Part shown: in pieces, positions 1 to 4,731 of the stretch
How the letters are laid out: every line of letters starts with the position of its first letter
Position numbering within the stretch: the stretch's first letter is position 1
Virus record (IMG/VR): IMGVR_UViG_3300035184_000417
Span: 1-20,519 of that record
Source: a virus
Length of the DNA: 20,519 nucleotides
Direction: 5' to 3' (one strand)
Notes under the pieces: model-generated
Database searches by the model: none
What the model saw: the letters and a program-made list of their open reading frames with translations, nothing else
What the model was told of the DNA's origin: nothing
Made by a program: the position numbers and the translations under genes

Positions 1-127
1 CACCATCAGCATTGCCGAGTAAGGTATCGCTAAGATCTATAATAGATTGCTTAATTTCGTTTGAGTCCGCGTGAGAGTCATCAGACGAGTCTCTTAGTTG
101 ATTGATTACATCGTTTAATGTTGCCAT
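1..127 (-). CDS. Probable tail tape-measure or related structural protein, N-terminal fragment
   Basis: The frame opens at an ATG (125-127, minus strand) and stays open for 42 codons to the left edge, so only the N-terminus is visible. It reads MATLNDVINQLRD followed by an acidic, Ser/Asp-rich stretch and an amphipathic segment (SIIDLSDTLL). N-termini of this style, a short helix then coiled-coil-like sequence, are familiar from tape-measure proteins of T4-like marine phages, which span the tail-tube lumen and set tail length. The start lies one base after the stop of the upstream membrane-protein gene, so translation is probably coupled. Its position downstream of gp26 and the gp51-like frame fits the usual order of tail chaperones before tape measure. 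The assignment is an inference from position and N-terminal style, since almost all of the protein lies outside the window. Confidence 0.45.
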   Translation of the reverse strand, partial: MATLNDVINQLRDSSDDSHADSNEIKQSIIDLSDTLLGNADG

Positions 128-128
128 T

Positions 129-392
129 TTATTTCTTTGCCATCCATGTAGAAAAGCCCATAAAAGCGCCAACAGTCGAACCAGCCATTATGTAATACAT
201 TACTACTATATCGGTAAGTATTGCTAATCGGTCGACTGGTATAGCTGGGCTCAATACGAGAAGAGTTAAAATCATCGACGAAACAAGACTCGCTGTTGCC
301 ATGTTTCGTTGGGCTACTAGTTTACGACGGTATATGCGTAACTCGTCTGGACTAATACTATCATTTTTGTCTAAATCAATGTTTTCGTTCAT
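129..392 (-). CDS. Small two-helix membrane protein
   Basis: This 87-residue protein has a charged N-terminus (about residues 1-30, rich in D, E, R and K) and then two hydrophobic segments, roughly residues 33-52 (ATASLVSSMILTLLVLSP) and 60-82 (ILTDIVVMYYIMAGSTVGAFMGF), with a short turn between them. It ends in a basic tail (WMAKK). This predicts a hairpin in the inner membrane with both ends on the same side. The start lies just after the TGA of the gp51-like frame and the stop is one base before the next start, so it sits inside a tightly coupled tail operon. I do not recognise a named family. The size and topology resemble small holins or phage inner-membrane proteins, but nothing in the sequence establishes lysis activity, and a virion or tail-lumen role is equally possible. 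Confidence 0.75.
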   Translation of the reverse strand: MNENIDLDKNDSISPDELRIYRRKLVAQRNMATASLVSSMILTLLVLSPAIPVDRLAILTDIVVMYYIMAGSTVGAFMGFSTWMAKK

Positions 393-395
393 GGT

Positions 396-590
396 TCATC
401 GCCTACTATTATTACGTTCTTGAATCTTTTGGTTCTCTTCTTCAATATGTCCTGATAATAAAGCAATGTATATCTGTCTTTCCCACGGAATCATATCTTC
501 TATTTCATGCAATGAGTACTTATGGAACTGTACCATTGCAAAATTAGTTTTATAATAATTCTCTAGCGAATCATGAGAAAGACTTATTAG
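396..590 (-). CDS. gp51-like -1 reading frame, expressed as a gp26 frameshift extension (or as a 46-residue protein from an internal ATG)
   Basis: A 64-codon open frame lies in the -1 frame relative to the end of gp26, entered at codon CTA (588-590) and ending at TGA (396-398). It encodes a compact, well-formed peptide with LENYYKTNFAMVQFHKYSL, then EIEDMIPWERQIYIALL, then a charged C-terminus. That pattern resembles the short frame that follows gp26 in other T4-like marine phages, in the position of T4 gene 51 (a hub assembly factor). The first ATG in the frame is at 534-536 and would give only 46 residues, leaving the LENYYKTNF part untranslated. No ATG, GTG or TTG lies between the preceding in-frame stop and that ATG. 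Frameshifting from gp26 is therefore the simplest way to make the whole module, giving a 294-residue gp26 fusion. Homology to T4 gp51 itself is an inference. Confidence 0.7.
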   Translation of the reverse strand, partial: LISLSHDSLENYYKTNFAMVQFHKYSLHEIEDMIPWERQIYIALLSGHIEEENQKIQERNNSRR

Positions 591-1279
591 AAAAAATTCT
601 TCAATCCCTCAATCTTCAACTTATTATGTTCGCCACATTTCATACATTTGAATTCGTGCTCAAGTGTAACTTTTGGCATATCTTGTAGTACTTCGCTAAC
701 TAACTTCAACTGCTTTGCCGATAAAGATTCAATAAAATCTACAAGTTCAGTTGGAGTATGGTCTTCGGCCGCGAATATTTCATCATTAGTATAAATTGAA
801 TCAATGCACGCAGCTATCGTAGATATCTCATCGTTAGATCCGTCTTCGCTAAGTTTCTCAGCATCAGTTAACGATGGGAATTTTAAAACAACTCCAATGC
901 TATCATCGAGTTTTACTTTCAGTGATTTCGTAGTTTCGGTAACAGTACAATCATCAAGGTTTAACGATACTTCGTTCTGATGTCCGCACTTACTGCATTT
1001 AATTAAAACATCAGATGTTTCACCAACCGATTTAGATCTTGCCTTAATAAAAAGGTATTCAAAATCGTACATAGTCAATTTACTAACATCGACTTTACCT
1101 AGGGTGCATGATTTAATCAAATCCCTTGCAGCGCGAATCATCTGACCTTTATCTTCAGATTCTTTTGCAAGTAGTAACATCTTTTGTTCTTTTACCGTGA
1201 ACGGTTTATATTCGACGGACTTTCCAGTCGATGGTATTTTAGCTTTGTATGTTACGGTATTCAGTTTTGGTAATGCCAT
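587..1279 (-). CDS. 26: Baseplate hub assembly protein gp26 (tail assembly chaperone-like)
   Basis: This 230-residue protein begins MALPKLNTVTYKAKIPSTG, with VEYKPFTVKEQKMLLLA after it. This N-terminus is characteristic of gp26 of T4-like phages, which is needed to assemble the central hub of the baseplate; T4 gp26 is of similar size. It carries two CxxC pairs, C95/C98 and C212/C215, that could form a zinc ribbon, the second close to the C-terminus. The start has a Shine-Dalgarno TTGGAG about 7 bases upstream and lies 16 bases after the stop of the tube-protein gene. The protein ends at tandem stops preceded by a slippery heptamer, so a minority product is probably extended by 64 residues. 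The position, ahead of a probable tape-measure gene and with a frameshifted extension, parallels the lambda G/GT and P2 E/E' tail chaperones. The family is clear; the chaperone role is inferred. Confidence 0.88.
   Translation of the reverse strand: MALPKLNTVTYKAKIPSTGKSVEYKPFTVKEQKMLLLAKESEDKGQMIRAARDLIKSCTLGKVDVSKLTMYDFEYLFIKARSKSVGETSDVLIKCSKCGHQNEVSLNLDDCTVTETTKSLKVKLDDSIGVVLKFPSLTDAEKLSEDGSNDEISTIAACIDSIYTNDEIFAAEDHTPTELVDFIESLSAKQLKLVSEVLQDMPKVTLEHEFKCMKCGEHNKLKIEGLKNFF
590..610 (-). promoter_or_regulatory. Probable programmed -1 ribosomal frameshift site at the end of gp26
   Basis: The last sense codons of gp26 are AAT TTT TTC, followed by tandem stops TAA TAA. This contains the heptamer T TTT TTC (plus coordinates 590-596) in the X XXY YYZ phase required for -1 tandem slippage. 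A Shine-Dalgarno-like GAGGG (606-610) lies 9 bases upstream, an arrangement like the stimulatory element of E. coli dnaX. Slippage leads into the 64-codon gp51-like frame. I see no strong stem-loop downstream by eye. Confidence 0.65.
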
Positions 1280-1295
1280 TATTTACTCCAATCAT

Positions 1296-1805
1296 TTACT
1301 TTATATTATACTTATCATACGCAAAGGTGACAGTTAATCGCGTAATATCATTTTCAGTAGCATTGCTCAAATCATACGAATTCTGAATGATAGGGTATGC
1401 ATTTTCTAACTCTACAGTATATATCGCAGAATGTCCTTTCGTTTTATCATCAAGCTGAGTTACGGTAACGGTCGATTGATATTTATCTTTGTACTCAAGA
1501 ACGAATTCATCGTTGATTATTTCAGACATCCATTTATCAAAAAAGGTTTTTACTTTATAATCGTTAACCAATAAAAACGTCATTGAGACTGGATCGTCAA
1601 TAAGCGAGTAAGCAGCCTTTAACGATTGCTTATTCGCAGTGTAATCACTAGTTGCAATAGTTCGGCCTGGGAGAGTTACGCTTTCAGCCATTAAGAGTTG
1701 TGTCTCAGATAAACCTGCTCGACCGAACTCGACCTTCCATAAATTGTTTCTTGCAACTCCACCGCCTGCAGAAATAGCTCCTTTTAAATTGTCGATTGTG
1801 CTCAT
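1296..1805 (-). CDS. Tail tube initiator-like protein (gp54/gp19 tube family)
   Basis: I place the start at the ATG at 1803-1805 (169 residues, MSTIDNLKGAIS...). It has AGGAAA 5 bases upstream and overlaps the upstream stop as ATGA, whereas a longer 177-residue reading lacks such a site. The protein has the tail-tube layout: RNNLWKVEF opening strand, a LPGR turn, a VSMTFLLVNDYKVKTFFDKW helix segment, and a C-terminal NDITRLTVTFAYDKY strand. T4 gp54, the tube initiator, has matching elements at both ends (RNNMF near its start, a final VTFAYR-type strand) but is about 320 residues, so this version would lack its extra N-terminal part. gp19, the major tube protein, shares the fold and is closer in length. 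It probably forms a tube ring at the baseplate junction together with the gp48-like protein. Assignment to gp54 rather than another tube paralogue is uncertain. Confidence 0.65.
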   Translation of the reverse strand: MSTIDNLKGAISAGGGVARNNLWKVEFGRAGLSETQLLMAESVTLPGRTIATSDYTANKQSLKAAYSLIDDPVSMTFLLVNDYKVKTFFDKWMSEIINDEFVLEYKDKYQSTVTVTQLDDKTKGHSAIYTVELENAYPIIQNSYDLSNATENDITRLTVTFAYDKYNIK

Positions 1806-2389
1806 GAGTTTTTCCTCGATTCTGCCCATACTTTAGATTGAGAGGCTTTCTGAAATTGTTGTGTTGGAAGGAACGTTGCGATCTCCCACTCAGGCGGTTC
1901 AACTAAAACTATTTTTGAATTAATTTGTGCTGTAAGATACCGTTTAAAACAAGGACGGAAATACTTCATCTTTGATATACTCTTAAGCATCTGATAACTA
2001 ACTTTAAACCTTGTCGATTCGTCGTACCTTTTATTATTTGTAGCTTCAAGCAAACTATCAAACAATATTGCGCGCAACTTAGGTGGCAAGTAATGTAAGT
2101 TTAAACCATAAAATCCGTCTTTAGTTGGTTCAACCATTAACACCAATGGAAACGCATCGTAATAAGGCAAGGTCTTCCGATGTTTCGGGTCATAAAAAAA
2201 CATCATTAATGATCCGACTAAAGGCTTGTTAACTTTAGTTAACCGAGAGTCTTTTAATAATTTGGTCCTATTAACGTCCTTCATGCCTTTCAGACTATCC
2301 ATAAACCATTTTGCGGCCGCTTTAGTCCTCGGAGTCATCCCAGCCCTAAAAGCGTCAATCTGTATTTTGTCAAAAATCGAATCAGACAT
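1802..2389 (-). CDS. Conserved T4-like phage protein, function unknown (full-length copy)
   Basis: This 195-residue basic protein starts MSDSIFDKIQIDAFRAG and contains PRTKAAAKWFMDSL (about 20-33), FFYDPKHRKTLPYYDAFPLV (64-83), GLNLHYLPPKLRAIL (95-109) and EPPEWEIATFLPTQQF (164-179), ending in a KVWAESR tail. I recognise it as a protein carried in the structural region of many T4-like marine phages, but I know no established function; a head or tail structural role is a guess from context. Its ATG overlaps the end of the homing endonuclease gene by 8 bases, and the Shine-Dalgarno is weak. A TATAAATA element inside that gene, 61-68 bases upstream, could supply its own late transcript. It overlaps the next gene as ATGA. 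A truncated homologue of its first 47 residues lies upstream at 3198-3362. Confidence 0.8.
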   Translation of the reverse strand: MSDSIFDKIQIDAFRAGMTPRTKAAAKWFMDSLKGMKDVNRTKLLKDSRLTKVNKPLVGSLMMFFYDPKHRKTLPYYDAFPLVLMVEPTKDGFYGLNLHYLPPKLRAILFDSLLEATNNKRYDESTRFKVSYQMLKSISKMKYFRPCFKRYLTAQINSKIVLVEPPEWEIATFLPTQQFQKASQSKVWAESRKNS

Positions 2390-2978
2390 TATTTTTACTT
2401 AACCACCCTAAATAGAAATCTTTTGGTTGTTGCCCTGCTGTATAATATCTATTTATAATACCGTTAGTATACTTCTTCTTGCCTTTAATAGCACCAGAAA
2501 TTTTAGCCCGTTCTTCAGGAGTCCTATCGCGGCTATTATGATCATTTAGATGATTTTGTAATTTTGCTTTGTGTTCGTCGCTTTTAGGTTTTTTAAATTT
2601 TGCTTTATGTTCGGCACTTTTAGGTTTTCTATAATTTTTAACACTTTTCTTTTTAACGCCTGTTAATACTTTACTAAGATGGTCTTTTTGTTCTTGTGTC
2701 CGAAGCGAAGTATTACCTTCGCCACCATCTGCGATATTTAGTAAGATTCCTGTTCCATCGCACTTGCGTCCCCAATGGCGTATCAATCTTCTTTCAATTG
2801 CACATGCACCGACGTTTGTTAAATTGGTCTCGCAGAAATATATTTTTGATTTATCTTTAGGCGTTGATACTCGGCCATGGGGAACGAAGGCTCTTTTACC
2901 CTTTCCTTTACCGATGTAGTATGGTTTTCCAGATTTTTTATTAATGTACGCGTAAACGTAATATATAGTATTAGACAT
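2382..2978 (-). CDS. GIY-YIG homing endonuclease with NUMOD3-type DNA-binding repeats
   Basis: This 198-residue protein has an N-terminal GIY-YIG nuclease domain: a first strand YYVYAYI (in place of GIY), a second PYYIGKG (19-25), the conserved Arg at 29 and the catalytic Glu at 62 in AIERRLIRHW. Next comes a basic linker with repeats KPKSAEHKAKF (118-128) and KPKSDEHKAKL (131-141), then TPEERAKISGAIKGK, typical of NUMOD3 modules. The C-terminus (NGIINRYYTAGQQPKDFYLGW) resembles the DNA-contacting tail of phage-borne homing nucleases. All catalytic positions are present, so it is probably active. It is free-standing, not inside an intron, like the T4 Seg enzymes. It sits between a truncated and a full copy of the same gene, which suggests it brought flanking DNA with it. 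A late-promoter core (3045-3052) lies about 70 bases upstream. The recognition site cannot be read from the sequence. Confidence 0.9.
   Translation of the reverse strand: MSNTIYYVYAYINKKSGKPYYIGKGKGKRAFVPHGRVSTPKDKSKIYFCETNLTNVGACAIERRLIRHWGRKCDGTGILLNIADGGEGNTSLRTQEQKDHLSKVLTGVKKKSVKNYRKPKSAEHKAKFKKPKSDEHKAKLQNHLNDHNSRDRTPEERAKISGAIKGKKKYTNGIINRYYTAGQQPKDFYLGWLSKNNV
2450..2457 (-). promoter_or_regulatory. Possible T4-type late promoter inside the homing endonuclease gene
   Basis: An exact TATAAATA on the minus strand lies in the 3' end of the endonuclease gene. By T4 geometry, transcription would start near 2444, giving a leader of about 55 bases for the conserved gene starting at 2389. This would let that gene be expressed without translating the endonuclease. 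An exact 8-mer of this composition is expected a few times by chance in a window this size, so position is the only added support. Confidence 0.4.
2561..2632 (-). repeat. 36-bp direct tandem duplication in the endonuclease linker
   Basis: Two adjacent 36-bp units (2561-2596 and 2597-2632) differ at only a few positions. Each encodes one 12-residue KPKSxEHKAKxx unit of the NUMOD3-like DNA-binding region. The near identity at DNA level points to a recent in-frame duplication. Confidence 0.75.
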
Positions 2979-3011
2979 GGTAGCTGCTCTTTACAGTTAT
3001 TGGGTTTAGGG

Positions 3012-3038
3012 ACAGAGGTTGCTTCAACAGCCTCTTGT
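3012..3038 (-). other. Possible hairpin in the homing endonuclease leader
   Basis: A stem of 7 base pairs with one bulged base (arms 3012-3018 and 3031-3038) surrounds a 12-base loop, between the late promoter core at 3045 and the endonuclease ATG at 2978. It does not include the ribosome binding region and has no U-tract, so it is not a clear terminator. Leader hairpins that damp early expression are known for some T4 homing endonucleases; that role here is conjecture. Confidence 0.3.
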
Positions 3039-3044
3039 TCTGAT

Positions 3045-3052
3045 TATTTATA
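3045..3052 (-). promoter_or_regulatory. T4-type late promoter for the homing endonuclease
   Basis: An exact TATAAATA on the minus strand lies in the gap just after the stop of the 51-codon ORF (3056). The predicted start near 3039 gives a leader of about 61 bases before the endonuclease ATG at 2978. Its intergenic location and correct orientation support it, which would make the endonuclease a separately promoted late gene. Confidence 0.6.
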
Positions 3053-3055
3053 ACT

Positions 3056-3211
3056 TTAAGATTCTTGCTTCCTTTCTTGATCCTTCAACCACATCGCTTC
3101 AGCCAATTCATATCTTGTTTTATCTTTCATATAATACGCAGCATGCATTAAATCAGCTCTTTCGAGATAATGAAAGTATTGCTTGTCAGGTAATGTTTTA
3201 AATGTTAACAT
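3056..3211 (-). CDS. Small hypothetical protein (51 residues)
   Basis: The frame starts at ATG (3209-3211) and ends at TAA (3056-3058). It encodes a charged, helix-rich peptide beginning MLTFKTLPDKQYFHYLERAD, containing LMHAAYYMKDKTRYELAEAMW, and ending KDQERKQES. The start lies within the last codons of the truncated gene upstream, overlapping it by 14 bases in a different frame, and I see no strong Shine-Dalgarno, so translation may depend on coupling. The composition looks coding rather than random: it is balanced, lacks runs, and has an amphipathic helix with alternating charges. I do not recognise it, and it does not match the lost remainder of the truncated gene. It could be an independent small phage gene displaced by the rearrangement, or the tail of a longer gene that lost its 5' end. 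Confidence 0.5.
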   Translation of the reverse strand: MLTFKTLPDKQYFHYLERADLMHAAYYMKDKTRYELAEAMWLKDQERKQES

Positions 3212-3362
3212 ACAATGCCGGATCTTTTAATATATCTCGGCGGTTTACGTTATTCATCCCTTTTAGTTTATTCATAAACCATTGAGCAGATTGCTTTGTG
3301 CGTGGTGAAATACCTCCACGGAATGCTTCTATCTCGAGACTTCTAAAAATTGATTCTGTCAT
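3198..3362 (-). pseudogene. Truncated 5' copy of the conserved gene at 1802-2389
   Basis: The 54-codon frame starts MTESIFRSLEIEAFRGGISP and matches the start of the full-length protein at 1802-2389. By my alignment about 27 of the first 47 residues are identical, without gaps, up to LKD. After that the similarity stops and the frame ends at TAA seven residues later. The remaining 140 or so residues, including the GLNLHYLPP core, are absent. The start has a good Shine-Dalgarno (AGGA, 6 bases upstream), so the stub is probably still translated. Synonymous positions have changed widely between the copies, so this is not a recent duplication. It is more likely the remnant of the resident allele after a diverged full copy arrived with the homing endonuclease. 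It could alternatively be a functional N-terminal-only protein. Confidence 0.75.
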
Positions 3363-3389
3363 CTTTTTCCTATAAACTTAAAATAACCA

Positions 3390-3418
3390 TTGACACATGC
3401 TTAATACTGTGATATAAT
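3390..3418 (+). promoter_or_regulatory. Exact-consensus sigma-70 promoter, antisense to gp4
   Basis: TTGACA (3390-3395), a 17-base spacer, and TATAAT (3413-3418) match the bacterial housekeeping consensus at all 12 positions. TGA immediately before the -10 also makes it an extended -10 promoter. Predicted start is near 3425, reading rightward. It lies in the 91-base gap between the truncated gene and gp4, both on the minus strand, so its RNA is antisense to gp4 and, if long enough, would continue in sense into the right-hand operon. No ORF with a usable start follows nearby. It is probably an early promoter used by unmodified host polymerase. Confidence 0.85.
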
Positions 3419-3453
3419 AATATTGTTGCCGCGGAGGTTAGAGTATACAATAT

Positions 3454-3906
3454 TTATTTACCTAACAACTTTATCCCGAGTCCTTTGATCGTGTTTTCTG
3501 TCCAGATCTGAAACTTGCAATTGTTATGTAGAGCAAATTCAGTTGCAGCCTTCCATTTAGACATGTTCTTTACGTACGTTAACTGCTCAGTAATGTATCG
3601 TTTAGTTTTACGTTTAGGGGCCTTAGGTGGTTCTGTTTCTTTTGCTGGTTTTATTTCAACAAGGAACTTCTCACCATTAGCTAACTGAAAGTATACGTCA
3701 ATAAAATAACGATGTCTTTTATTATCAGTTGCGCATGTATAAGGTATTACCACTTCTTCAGCTGCCCATTCTTTTATTGAACTATTATTGTCAAGCCATT
3801 TAAAAACTGAGCGCTCCCATCCTGAACGATACACGCATTTTGATACATCGCCCGCGTATTTCTTCGGATTCTGTACTTTGTAAGTTCCTTTATAAAATCT
3901 ACCCAT
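3454..3906 (-). CDS. 4: Head completion protein gp4 (TnsA-like nuclease fold)
   Basis: This 150-residue protein matches T4 gp4, the head completion protein that acts after DNA packaging and before tail joining; T4 gp4 is also about 150 residues. Diagnostic stretches are YKGTYKVQNPKKYAGD near the start, YRSGWERSVFKWLD (26-39), the EEVVIPY strand (50-56), RHRYFIDVYF (65-73), FLVEIKPAKET (81-91), LTYVKNMSKWKAA (109-121) and FQIWTENTIKGLGIK (132-146). Glu31, Asp70 and the Glu84-x-Lys86 pair lie where the catalytic residues of a TnsA/PD-(D/E)XK nuclease fold would be, so the active site looks intact. It is the first gene of the left operon, with a leader of about 26 bases from the late promoter at 3938-3945 and a weak AAGG ribosome site. 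In T4, gene 4 also neighbours gene 53, which fits this location. Confidence 0.9.
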   Translation of the reverse strand: MGRFYKGTYKVQNPKKYAGDVSKCVYRSGWERSVFKWLDNNSSIKEWAAEEVVIPYTCATDNKRHRYFIDVYFQLANGEKFLVEIKPAKETEPPKAPKRKTKRYITEQLTYVKNMSKWKAATEFALHNNCKFQIWTENTIKGLGIKLLGK

Positions 3907-3911
3907 GGCCT

Positions 3912-3919
3912 TATAAATA
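3912..3919 (+). promoter_or_regulatory. T4-type late promoter for the right operon
   Basis: An exact TATAAATA lies in the divergent junction. With T4 spacing, transcription starts near 3925, giving a leader of about 41 bases before the gp48-like gene at 3966. It is the only good promoter seen ahead of the plus-strand baseplate operon and probably serves much of it. Confidence 0.75.
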
Positions 3920-3937
3920 CAATTAATGAATTTAGTT

Positions 3938-3945
3938 TATTTATA
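3938..3945 (-). promoter_or_regulatory. T4-type late promoter for the left operon
   Basis: An exact TATAAATA on the minus strand lies in the same junction. The predicted start near 3932 gives a leader of about 26 bases before gp4. It faces the plus-strand late promoter, so the two transcripts overlap by several bases at their 5' ends. Confidence 0.75.
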
Positions 3946-3965
3946 ACTTAAAGGTTTAAAGAACA

Positions 3966-4715
3966 ATGGCATCAATTTATAGATATCCTAACGATCCAAA
4001 GATTGGTCAATTTATGGTATTCTCACAATATAGACACAACAAAACCAATAATATTGGCATCGTTGCGATAGCCACTCCAACAGGTTTTACTATATCAGAC
4101 GGAGCTGGTTATGGTAATATAGATCTTGGTATTATTGGAGAACCTGCAGTGCAACAAGCCTTAGGAGATAAAACTTTCGATAAAGAAAGCCTTAAAGGTG
4201 CGATCGCTAGTGGCGCTAAAGGCGACGACACTGAATTTATCATTGCAAGCGTGGCCGCAAATAATGGATTTGGTGGTACTACAGGTAGCAGAATTGCAGC
4301 ACAAACTGGAGTGGGTGGTCAGAAAGCTTTCAATCCAAATACTGTTGTAATGTTTAATAACATGGAGTTAAGATCTTATCAGTTTCAATTTACGGCTGTA
4401 CCTACTAGTGAAAAAGAATGGAAAGACATAAAAGGAATCATCGATACGTTTAGACTGTCCATGTATCCTGATAAGATTGAAGGTTCAATACTATTGAACT
4501 ATCCAGACCAATGGAAGTTCTCATTCGAATCTTCGGCAGGACGTCAAATACCAAAATCATATGATTGTTATTTAACGGCGATGTCGACATCATACAATAC
4601 TTTAGGCAATGCTTGGCGACCTGACGGTGCGCCTACCGATGTAGCAATAACTCTTACATTCCAAGAAACTAAAGCGTTACATAAGGAAGACATCAGAGAT
4701 CTTAACAAAGCTTAA
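3966..4715 (+). CDS. 48: Baseplate tail-tube cap/junction protein, gp48-like
   Basis: This 249-residue protein has a Gly/Ala-rich N-terminal half without clear domains and a conserved C-terminal half. That half contains PNTVVMFNNMELRSYQFQFTAVPTSEKEW (about 124-152), a helix DIKGIIDTFRLSMYPD, LLNYPDQWKFSFE (177-189), IPKSYDCYLTAMSTSYNT, and a last strand VAITLTFQETKALHKEDI. The pattern matches the tube-fold C-terminus of T4 gp48, which sits between baseplate hub and tail tube and nucleates the tube with gp54. T4 gp48 is 364 residues, so this version is shorter, mainly at the N-terminus. It is the first gene of the right operon, with AAAGG/AAAGA ahead of the ATG and the late promoter at 3912. 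gp54 is the alternative assignment, but the final strand and the helix position fit gp48 better. Confidence 0.75.
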   Translation: MASIYRYPNDPKIGQFMVFSQYRHNKTNNIGIVAIATPTGFTISDGAGYGNIDLGIIGEPAVQQALGDKTFDKESLKGAIASGAKGDDTEFIIASVAANNGFGGTTGSRIAAQTGVGGQKAFNPNTVVMFNNMELRSYQFQFTAVPTSEKEWKDIKGIIDTFRLSMYPDKIEGSILLNYPDQWKFSFESSAGRQIPKSYDCYLTAMSTSYNTLGNAWRPDGAPTDVAITLTFQETKALHKEDIRDLNKA

Positions 4716-4731
4716 CGGAGCGTAAATTACA

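Noticed and set aside
1296-1829. Longer 177-residue start for the tube protein
   Set aside because: The downstream ATG at 1805 has the better-spaced AGGAAA site, forms an ATGA overlap with the upstream gene, and gives an N-terminus typical of the family.
3019-3201. Plus-strand ORF of 60 codons opposite the small ORF and stub
   Set aside because: It is hydrophobic and low in charge, has no convincing ribosome site, and lies opposite better-supported minus-strand frames, so it is probably a shadow.
3364-3460. A minus-strand sigma-70-like pair (TTGTTA...TATACT) at the end of gp4
   Set aside because: The spacer is about 15 bases and the -35 element is imperfect. The gene it would serve is a stub that can be read from the gp4 late transcript.
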